Source: Methylohalobius sp964654415 (GTDB lineage Bacteria > Pseudomonadota > Gammaproteobacteria > Methylococcales > Methylothermaceae). Taken from it: a DNA stretch of 7,783 bases. A program made the position numbers and the translations under genes. The notes beneath the pieces are model-generated. The model was not told where the DNA came from, did not search any database, and saw only the letters and a program-made list of their open reading frames with translations. The DNA lies in contig CAZZIP010000029.1 of NCBI GenBank assembly GCA_964654415.1, positions 1-7,783 of the forward strand, written 5' to 3'. Below, in pieces: positions 1-4,093 of the stretch (position 1 is the first letter of the stretch; each line of letters starts with the position of its first letter).

Positions 1-42
1 CCGCAGGAATGGGAGCTTGAGGGTTTTGGTGAGGGTGGCCAT
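1..42 (-). CDS. tnpB: TnpB-like (IS200/IS605 OrfB) protein, N-terminal 14 codons, runs off the window
   Basis: Reading the minus strand from an ATG at 42 gives MATLTKTLKLPFLR with no stop before the window edge. This resembles the first beta strand of one branch of TnpB/OrfB proteins, which often begin with a 'TLKLPFL' type segment; TnpB is the RNA-guided nuclease of IS200/IS605 transposons. The start lies 15 bases inside a GC-rich hairpin (58-77) of the kind found at IS605 element ends, which supports the call. No clear ribosome binding site is visible; a run of six T lies just upstream. Fourteen residues are too few for a firm assignment, and the call depends on the adjacent hairpin. Confidence 0.45.
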   Translation of the reverse strand, partial: MATLTKTLKLPFLR

Positions 43-57
43 GAAAAAATTGATGTT

Positions 58-77
58 CCCCTGCCTGAAGGCAGGGG
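58..77. repeat. Perfect 8-bp hairpin, probable IS200/IS605 element end
   Basis: CCCCTGCC and GGCAGGGG pair perfectly around a TGAA loop. Imperfect or perfect hairpins of this composition, often preceded by 'GTAAAGCCCC' as here on the minus strand, are typical subterminal structures of IS200/IS605 and IS1341-type elements, where TnpA recognises them. Its position between a TnpB-like start and an unrelated gene fits a left end. It could also act as a transcription terminator for the small gene ending at 80, because on the minus strand a T6 run follows 8 bases later. Confidence 0.45.
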
Positions 78-79
78 CT

Positions 80-244
80 TTACGCCGCATTCGGGTAAAA
101 GGGTTCCTTGATGAAGTTCTGCCTTCCTTGACCCATCATCATTAGCGCATCGCCAAAGCCACTGGGTAGGCGCATCGAATGAACCAATGCTAGGGCAATC
201 ACGCCAACGATGATGAGAACTACCCCAATCGTGAGCTTACCCAT
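80..244 (-). CDS. Small single-span membrane protein, DUF3185-like
   Basis: This 54-residue protein starts MGKLTIGVVLIIVGVIALAL, a short basic start followed by one membrane span of about 17 residues, as in the DUF3185 family of tiny inner-membrane proteins of unknown function. The start at 244 is chosen because AAGGAGGA sits 6 bases upstream on the minus strand; the reading frame stays open further upstream to 478, but that part is Arg/Lys-rich and has no such site. A consensus -10 element lies about 43 bases upstream. The C-terminal 30 residues (Met-, Gly- and Phe-containing) are not recognised. The last codons and the stop merge with the probable IS605-type end sequence at 58-82, so the C-terminus may have been changed by the insertion. 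Confidence 0.6.
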   Translation of the reverse strand: MGKLTIGVVLIIVGVIALALVHSMRLPSGFGDALMMMGQGRQNFIKEPFYPNAA

Positions 245-590
245 TCGATTCCTCCTTCTTGGGGTTGTCATGCGGAATAACGAGTGATTATACATTCTGT
301 TCAATATGCCAACGCTGAAAGTCTTTCGGCGTCTTTTTATAGGTTCCTTTGTTTCCCGCCTTTGCCTTGACTTCTCGTATCGCTCCGGATCTCTAATGGT
401 TTGAAGCCTGGAGAAGATCTTCTCTTTACCGACCTGGCCCGATTCAACCAAACTTACGACTGGCTCATCTTCTACCACACTTAAGCGTCCTCACCATCGC
501 AAAGGCCAAATCCCCCTTACAATTCCTCTTCAAGCATCAACCCGAGTGCTAAAGGTACTGGACGCATACAAAACGGTCAAAATGTTTAGT
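245..590. other. Stretch without a convincing gene; contains a 14-bp palindrome
   Basis: About 345 bases separate the divergent small membrane protein and the vapB-like gene. An open frame on the minus strand here (to 478) is a low-complexity basic extension with no start signal, so it is not called. The only internal structure seen is the perfect palindrome GAGAAGATCTTCTC at 411-424, which could be a dimer-binding operator or chance. Confidence 0.4.
287..292 (-). promoter_or_regulatory. Probable -10 element for the small membrane protein gene
   Basis: On the minus strand the bases read TATAAT, a perfect sigma-70 -10 hexamer. Transcription would start near 280 and leave a leader of about 36 bases with a strong ribosome binding site. 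No good -35 is present at 16-18 bases; a TTGGCA lies at only 14 bases spacing. The call therefore rests on the -10 and its position. Confidence 0.35.
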
Positions 591-592
591 TG

Positions 593-601
593 TGGTACAA
601 T
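593..601 (+). promoter_or_regulatory. Extended -10 promoter placing the start of transcription at the vapB ATG
   Basis: TGGTACAAT matches the extended -10 pattern TGnTATAAT with one change. Seven bases after its last T is the A of the ATG at 608, the usual distance to a transcription start, so the mRNA would be leaderless. This agrees with the lack of a ribosome binding site: the ATG is preceded by TTTTTTT. No convincing -35 is seen, which is common for extended -10 promoters. Confidence 0.5.
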
Positions 602-607
602 TTTTTT

Positions 608-889
608 ATGTCCCACACAATAACGCTTGCCCAAAAACGCTACACCATCCACCTCGGCAACCGGGGGCGGCTCGTCCTTCCCGCCGAGCTGCGGCGCCAG
701 CTGGATTTAAGAGAGGGGGATCGGTTAATCCTCACCGTCGAGGCTGATGGCTCCCTGCGTCTGGTGAGCGCCCGGGAGGCGGCACGGCGGGCAAGGGGGT
801 TACTCCGGCAGATGCTTCCTCACCTCGAGGGCCGCTGTCTCTCTGAGGAATTGATCGCTGAGCGGCGGGCGGAAGCCACCCGTGAATAA
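608..889 (+). CDS. vapB: VapB-like antitoxin, AbrB/MazE DNA-binding family
   Basis: This 93-residue protein carries an N-terminal swapped-hairpin AbrB domain at about residues 7-50: GNRGRLVLPAELRRQLDLREGDRLIL contains the family hallmarks (G-R-hydrophobic-hydrophobic-P-A-E-hR, then the L-x-x-G-D turn). It is followed by an Arg/Glu-rich helical C-terminus that in VapB proteins wraps around the toxin. The role would be to neutralise a PIN-domain RNase and repress its own promoter. The ATG at 608 is preferred over a TTG at 590 because the latter lies inside the promoter. The stop at 887-889 overlaps the GTG start of vapC at 882, the usual vapBC arrangement. The toxin itself is destroyed, so this is now an orphan antitoxin. 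The symbol is by family; the locus is not a characterised vapB. Confidence 0.85.
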   Translation: MSHTITLAQKRYTIHLGNRGRLVLPAELRRQLDLREGDRLILTVEADGSLRLVSAREAARRARGLLRQMLPHLEGRCLSEELIAERRAEATRE

Positions 890-935
890 GGTAGTACTCG
901 ACGCCTCAGCCCTTTTGGCTTACCTCTTCTTCTGA
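882..935 (+). pseudogene. vapC: VapC PIN-domain toxin, only the first 16-17 codons remain
   Basis: From a GTG inside the end of vapB the frame reads VNKVVLDASALLAYLFF and stops at 933. This is the first strand and helix of a PIN-domain RNase, with the first catalytic Asp in 'LDASALLAYL' at residue 7. A normal VapC is about 130 residues, so nearly 90 percent is missing, including the other acidic residues, and the product cannot be an active nuclease. The sequence passes directly into tnpB-derived sequence in another frame near 924-932, in a CTCTTCTTCT tract. The loss is therefore explained by a transposon insertion with later deletion rather than by a point mutation. Confidence 0.8.
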
Positions 936-1234
936 ACGGAAGGCTACTTCGCTCCAAAAGGCGGTATCGCGAGCGCCTCAAGGCGAAGCTCTCGGCGAGG
1001 ATAGCTCGGAAGAAGAAAGGAGGTAACCGCTGTAACAGGCTGATCCGGTCCAAACAGCGGCAGCTTAGGAAGCTGGACAACCAGATCCGAGACATCGAGC
1101 ACAAGCTGACGACGGCGGGGATAAAGGCTCTGCATGAGGCAGGAGTCCGAAAGCTTGTCATCGGCGATGTGCGCGACATTCGGGTTGGCAACGACTGTGG
1201 GAGAGTGCAGAACCAGAGGCTCCACCAGGCTCCG
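926..1234 (+). pseudogene. tnpB: Internal fragment of a TnpB (IS200/IS605 OrfB) gene, both ends missing
   Basis: The frame covering 926-1234 has no start codon of its own. It gives about 100 residues beginning LLLNGRLLRSKRRYRERLKA, continuing through the basic segment ARKKKGG and a helix to KLVIGDVRDIR, then GRVQNQRLHQ. In TnpB the stretch after the first RuvC motif ends with an LVIGD/VVEDL segment carrying the second RuvC acidic residue, followed in one branch by a G-x-x-x-NQxxHQ motif. The order here matches that branch. Missing are the N-terminal part with the first RuvC Asp, and the zinc ribbon and third RuvC Asp downstream, so it is inactive. The fragment joins vapC on the left and a DUF4258 gene on the right. 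The same frame stays open to 1390, but that tail is out-of-frame reading of DUF4258. Confidence 0.8.
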
Positions 1235-1235
1235 C

Positions 1236-1421
1236 GTGTTTGCTGCACCAGAGCAGCGGATCCAGATGCGACCTGGCCGCGAAGTTCTGCAGTCGAGAAT
1301 CGCGCTTCAGGGGAAGACATACCTCGTTCGCGTCTTCGTGGACGTGGACCGCAAGCCCCCGGAAGTCATGACGGTCTATCGGACCAGTAAAATAGAGAAG
1401 TACTGGAGGGATGAGCTATGA
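1236..1421 (+). pseudogene. DUF4258 family protein, N-terminus lost
   Basis: This frame ends with VRVFVDVDRKPPEVMTVYRTSKIEKYW, the C-terminal beta strands and 'TVYRTSKIxKYW' signature of DUF4258 proteins, small RelE/BrnT-like proteins suspected to be toxins. Family-like sequence reaches back to about APEQRIQMRPGREVLQSRI (from about 1240). Before that the frame reads tnpB-derived sequence. The first 30-40 residues, including the usual 'H-x-x-x-R' helix, are absent. Possible starts are a GTG at 1236, an ATG at 1266 and an ATG at 1134 inside tnpB sequence, so a fusion product cannot be excluded. Its stop overlaps the next gene (ATGA), the normal arrangement with DUF2283. Confidence 0.7.
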
Positions 1422-1618
1422 AAATCGCATACGATCAGAAAACGGACACGCTGACCGTGATTCTTAAGGGAAGGCGCAGCGTTGCAGAAAGCGACGAAGA
1501 CAAGCCCGGCGTGGTTCTGGACTACGACGAGGACAGGAATCTGGTCTCGTTGGAGATTTTGGATGCGTCGAAGCGCGTCACGGACGCCCGCAAGATCGAG
1601 TACCAGACCACGCCGTGA
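1418..1618 (+). CDS. DUF2283 family protein, probable antitoxin-like partner of DUF4258
   Basis: The 66-residue product shows the DUF2283 pattern: MKIAYDQKTDTLTVIL at the start (Y-D-x-x-x-D-x-L), then 'DKPGVVLDYDEDRNLVSLEILDAS', that is P-G-hydrophobic-x-x-D-x-D followed by a G/S-hydrophobic-E-I-L-x-A-S strand. Length is typical. GGAGGG at 1405-1410 is a good ribosome binding site 7 bases before the ATG, and the ATG overlaps the stop of the DUF4258 gene. DUF4258-DUF2283 pairs are frequent and are thought to be toxin-antitoxin-like, though the function is not established. The gene appears intact while its partner is truncated. Expression now depends on transcription coming from vapB or from within the tnpB fragment. 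Confidence 0.8.
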   Translation: MKIAYDQKTDTLTVILKGRRSVAESDEDKPGVVLDYDEDRNLVSLEILDASKRVTDARKIEYQTTP

Positions 1619-1687
1619 AATATCGGTCGTTCCTAATTCGACTTCGTTTTGATGTCGGCTTTACGTTAGCTGTGACAAAAGGCTGAA

Positions 1688-2131
1688 ATGAAATACGCTA
1701 TTGTCATCCTCGATTTTGTTTTTCTGGGCACGATGCCCTCGGTCGTGCCTGCCCAGAGCGCCGGCATCGAGTGGGAGGTCCTCAGCCAGGAGGTCGAGGA
1801 GTTGTGCCGAGCGTGCAAATACGATCGGGCGGTGCAGCTTGCGCAGAAAGCCCCGTAGGTCGCCGAACGGAACGTAGGTCCCGACCATCCCGATGTGGCA
1901 GCGAGCTTCAACAACCTAGCCGTGCTCTACAACACCCAGGGCGACTACGCCAAGGCCGAGCCGCTTTTCAAGCGCTCGCTGGTGATCACGGAAAAGGCCT
2001 TTGGCCCCGAGCACCCCGATGTGGCGACGATCCTTGAGAATCTTGCGGGTTTGTATCGGATCACAGGACGTGGTTCTGAGGCTAAAGCATTGGAACAGCG
2101 CGCGGCGAAGATCCACGCCATGAAGAGATGA
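1688..2131 (+). pseudogene. Secreted TPR (kinesin light chain-type) protein with an in-frame amber codon
   Basis: From the ATG at 1688 the frame gives a signal peptide (MKYAIVILDFVFLGTMPSVV then PAQSA), a helical segment, and from about residue 64 the 42-residue TPR unit beginning GPDHPDVAASFNNLAVLY, followed by a second unit beginning GPEHPDVATILENLAGLY. The total is 147 codons, ending with TGA at 2129. Codon 57 (1856-1858) is TAG, in 'QKAP*VAERNVGPDHP', where related proteins usually have Leu-Glu or Ala-Leu-Glu, so two base changes could explain it. The sequence on both sides stays family-like in one frame, so the break is recent, or a sequencing error. TPR proteins of this type mediate protein contacts; the partner is unknown. 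The stop lies 3 bases before an attC-like site, as in an integron cassette. Confidence 0.75.
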
Positions 2132-2176
2132 ACTGCCCAATCGGGTAACCGTGGGTTTCTAACCCCCAGTCCCCAC

Positions 2177-2210
2177 ACCACCCTGGCATGCAGGTCTGCA
2201 CTGGGGGTCA
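2177..2210 (-). ncRNA. Group II intron domain V, catalytic triad altered
   Basis: These 34 bases have the exact length of domain V and align end to end with known IIC domain V sequences: a 5' strand TGACCCCC, an apical stem TGCA-GACC-TGCA, and the conserved 3' strand ending GGTGGT. The catalytic triad, normally CGC at positions 5-7, reads CCC, which places C opposite U in place of the G-U pair. Metal binding in the active site should be impaired, so splicing is doubtful. Domain VI follows (2176-2140). Confidence 0.75.
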
Positions 2211-2233
2211 CGAAAAGGGAGCACACGACGAGA

Positions 2234-2449
2234 TCAGGCATAGCCATGGGCCTTCCTCCACAGATCGCGGATAGAAATCAGCCCCTGGGTCTTCGGCCAT
2301 CGGTTGGTCATCCCGGTCTGGGTCGCCAGTGTCTGCGACAGGTGCCCGTAGCTCTTGCTGCTGATCGCCATCAGGATCGCTCGGCGTTTGCTCGCCCCTA
2401 GGGCCAACAGGTTCTTGACCTTGGTGCGCGCGTAGCGCCACCGCAGACA
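2234..2449 (-). pseudogene. ltrA: Group II intron reverse transcriptase/maturase, C-terminal 71 codons only
   Basis: The minus-strand frame ending at TGA (2236-2234) reads CLRWRYARTKVKNLLALGAS through LATQTGMTNRW to GLISIRDLWRKAHGYA. The 'ARTKVxNLLALG', 'TLATQTGMTNxW' and 'GLxSxRDLWxKAxGYA' segments are typical of the C-terminus of class C intron maturases, after domain X. The reverse transcriptase domain with its YADD motif and the X domain are absent; upstream of about 2449 the sequence returns to intron RNA domains, so the loss is one internal deletion of more than 1 kb. No start codon or ribosome binding site serves this piece. Confidence 0.85.
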
Positions 2450-2877
2450 GGCGGTAGGGTCTTGGGGTGATCCTACCCCGGGTGGTCCTCAGTCCGGCTT
2501 CCGTAACCTGTCCCGATCGCCGGCCGGACAGATCTCCCCAAATAAGAACCTGAACTGTCAGTGCACCACCGCCGCATTTACCCTATCTCCCGTACCCGGT
2601 GGGCTTCGTCATCTTGTGCTGACTCGCCCAGAGACTGAGCCTTCTATGCGATTTCTGTCCGTCGGCTTGCCCCTTGGCGCTCGGGTTTCCTTCAGACCAC
2701 CCCTCTCGGGATTGCCCTTGCCTTCAGCTGGTAGTTGCATTTGTCCTATAATTTATACTACCGGTACTCCTACAGGGGACTTTCACTCTATCAGTTCATG
2801 CCCGTGTCGGGCGTACACAACCAGTTGCAGCAGGCGGCTTTGGCGTTAGGCCCAAATAACCAGTAAAAGGGGAGAAA

Positions 2878-3630
2878 ATGGCAAGGGTTTTTCCTTTCTT
2901 TCCTAAATTTAGGAGTGTGACAGCTTTAATCGTCTTGTCTTTAGCTCTTCTCGCCGGTGGTTGCGCTTCCCAAAAAGCTTGGAAATACGGCCCAGAAGTC
3001 TCTTTGGGCGGAGCGCCGCTGATTGATAAAACGGTTGTCGTGACACCTTTTAACGATCAGCGCATCAATGAAAACAATAACATGATTGGTATGTACTTGA
3101 TCCCGCTTATGCCGTTTGGGTGGCAAGACCTCAATACGCCGGAGGGTGTTTCCATGCACGTTAACAGCGCTCTGTGGTTATGGCGCCCCAACGAGGACAT
3201 CGCCAAAGCGACTGCCGAGGAGCTCAATAATTCACGAATATTCCGGGAAGTTTTTTATAGTACTCGTGCCAGTGAGGGCGACCTGGTTCTCCAAGGAACG
3301 ATAAAATCATCAAAGTACAAAGGCAAAATCATTACTTACGGGTTATCGGTCTATGGCCCCGTGCTTTGGTTGATTGGACTTCCGGCTTCGAACGTCTCAA
3401 ACGAACTTGTGGTCGGGTTCAAGTTAGAGGATCGTAAGCACAATAGAACATTGTGGGAAAAGGAATACCGGGACGTGATCAGTAAAACTAGCATGATTTA
3501 CTATCTGAAGTCGGACTTTGACTATCCAGATATGCTAAAAAAGATGTTGCTCAATGTAGTTAGGGATATAAAAACAGAAGTTCCTTCCATCCGAAATAGG
3601 CTGTCAACGTCTGAAAATCCTATCGAATGA
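2878..3630 (+). CDS. Outer-membrane-type lipoprotein of unknown function
   Basis: The 250-residue product starts with a basic n-region, a hydrophobic core (residues 14-26) and the lipobox LAGGC with the lipidated Cys at 29; the next residues, Ala-Ser, favour the outer membrane. The mature part has a pattern seen in CsgG/TolB-N/GNA1162-type lipoproteins: a strand ending 'VVVTPFNDQR' (54-62), a helix 'IAKATAEELNNSRIFREVFY' (109-128), a strand 'DLVLQGTI' (135-142), a hydrophobic stretch around 157-170, and 'FKLEDRKHNRTLWEKEY'. This fold-level resemblance is inference; I do not recognise the family. GGGGAG 4 bases before the ATG is a clear ribosome binding site. The gene starts 26 bases after an attC-like core and overlaps the next gene by 4 bases. 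A TATAAT at 2747-2752 inside the intron could supply a promoter. Confidence 0.8.
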   Translation: MARVFPFFPKFRSVTALIVLSLALLAGGCASQKAWKYGPEVSLGGAPLIDKTVVVTPFNDQRINENNNMIGMYLIPLMPFGWQDLNTPEGVSMHVNSALWLWRPNEDIAKATAEELNNSRIFREVFYSTRASEGDLVLQGTIKSSKYKGKIITYGLSVYGPVLWLIGLPASNVSNELVVGFKLEDRKHNRTLWEKEYRDVISKTSMIYYLKSDFDYPDMLKKMLLNVVRDIKTEVPSIRNRLSTSENPIE

Positions 3631-3875
3631 CGAATACCACGACTTACCCTCTGCGGTTACCGCGCTCGATAAAGGTGGCAGTCGATAAAATCGCTAAGGA
3701 AGAAGGCATCAGCATCAATCAGTTTGTAGCCACGGCAGTAGCCGAGAAACTGGCGGTCATGAATACGGCTGAATTCTTCGCGGAACGCAGGAACCGCGCC
3801 GACTTTGAGGAGTTTAGGCGCATCATGCAACGCAAGGGCGGTCAGCTACCAAAAGCAGGCGATGAACTGGATTAG
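3627..3875 (+). CDS. Ribbon-helix-helix antitoxin-like protein
   Basis: The 82-residue product has an N-terminal strand (TTYPLRLPRSIKVAVDKIAK) followed by 'EEGISINQFVATAVAEKLA', the strand-helix-helix of the CopG/MetJ/Arc fold, then a C-terminal tail 'TAEFFAERRNRADFEEFRRI ... GGQLPKAGDELD'. This is a common type II antitoxin or autorepressor layout, in which the tail binds the toxin. The ATG overlaps the stop of the lipoprotein gene (ATGA), so the two are translationally coupled, which is odd for an antitoxin. No toxin gene follows: immediately after the TAG at 3873-3875 is the cut end of a thermonuclease gene on the other strand. Either the toxin was lost in that rearrangement, or this is a solitary regulator. 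Confidence 0.75.
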   Translation: MTNTTTYPLRLPRSIKVAVDKIAKEEGISINQFVATAVAEKLAVMNTAEFFAERRNRADFEEFRRIMQRKGGQLPKAGDELD

Positions 3876-4020
3876 CTTGCCTTATTCTGTGCTGCTTCTT
3901 GCCGCCATCGAGCACGGTGATGGTGTCGCCATCGTGGACGCCGACGACCCGTCCGACAAGGGTTTGAGCGGCAATGGCTTGGGCAAGGCCCAGCAGGAAA
4001 ATGACTGCGATTTTCAGCAT
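3823..4020 (-). pseudogene. Secreted thermonuclease (SNase family), N-terminal third only
   Basis: From the ATG at 4020 the minus-strand frame gives a signal peptide (MLKIAVIFLLGLAQAIAAQT) and then LVGRVVGVHDGDTITVLDGG and KKQHRIR. The 'V-x-x-V-x-D-G-D-T-I-x-V' strand pair carries the calcium-binding Asp of staphylococcal nuclease homologues, and '(H)RIRLAGIDAPE' should follow with the first catalytic Arg. Here family-like sequence stops at 'HRIRQA' (about 3876) and the frame runs on antisense through the ribbon-helix-helix gene to 3823. About 100 residues, including the catalytic Arg-Glu-Arg residues beyond the first, are gone, so no activity is expected. It lies 73 bases downstream of the glycoside-hydrolase-like gene on the same strand. 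The ribosome binding site is weak. Confidence 0.75.
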
Positions 4021-4093
4021 GGATTTTCGTCTTTCATCGCACGCACCAAGCCGCCTGTCGCGAAGCCCATAAACTGCCTGAAGCGGGTTGAAC

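Larger units (their letters stand above)
2140..2818 (-). mobile_element. Group IIC intron remnant, internally deleted
   Basis: Read on the minus strand the element starts GTGTACGCCCG at 2818 and ends TTACCCGAT at 2140. Conserved group IIC segments occur in order: GTGAAAGTCCCC (2786-2775), GGCAAGGGC (2722-2714), TCTGAAGGAA (2696-2687), ACAGAAATCGCATA (2658-2645), GGTAAATGCGGC (2582-2571), GGGGAGATCTG (2539-2529), then the end of the maturase, domain V and domain VI. This matches the layout of the Oceanobacillus iheyensis group IIC intron. A full element with its maturase would be about 1.9-2 kb; here 679 bases remain, so most of the domain IV reading frame is gone and it cannot move by itself. 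It lies antisense to the flanking cassette-like genes, as expected for attC-targeting IIC introns. Confidence 0.85.
2135..2851 (+). other. attC-like integron recombination site split by the group II intron
   Basis: Right of the intron the plus strand ends in GTTAGGC (2845-2851), a match to the attC core GTTRRRY. Left of the intron is GCCCA (2135-2139). With one base reassigned at the intron junction, removing the intron gives GCCCAAC joined to CAGTTGCAGCAGGCGGCTTTGGC and GTTAGGC. RYYYAAC and GTTRRRY are the two outer boxes of attC. The rebuilt site is only about 37 bases, shorter than known attC sites (about 57 or more), and its inner stem is weak. Support comes from context: the site follows a plus-strand gene at once, precedes another, and carries a group IIC intron, a class known to target attC bottom strands. 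Confidence 0.45.

Noticed and set aside
245..478. N-terminal extension of the small membrane protein on the minus strand
   Set aside because: Basic low-complexity sequence; the strong ribosome binding site and promoter -10 lie inside it, directly before the ATG at 244.
820..1320. Long minus-strand open frames opposite vapB and the tnpB fragment
   Set aside because: Antisense to recognisable protein sequence on the plus strand, with no start signals and no family resemblance.
2616..2849. Plus-strand open frame of 77 codons
   Set aside because: It is the complement of group II intron domain I, a structured RNA; such frames are frequently misannotated as small proteins.
4087..4093. GTTGAAC as a second attC core ending the lipoprotein-RHH cassette
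   Set aside because: Matches GTTRRRY, but no RYYYAAC partner or inverted structure is found in the 200 bases before it.
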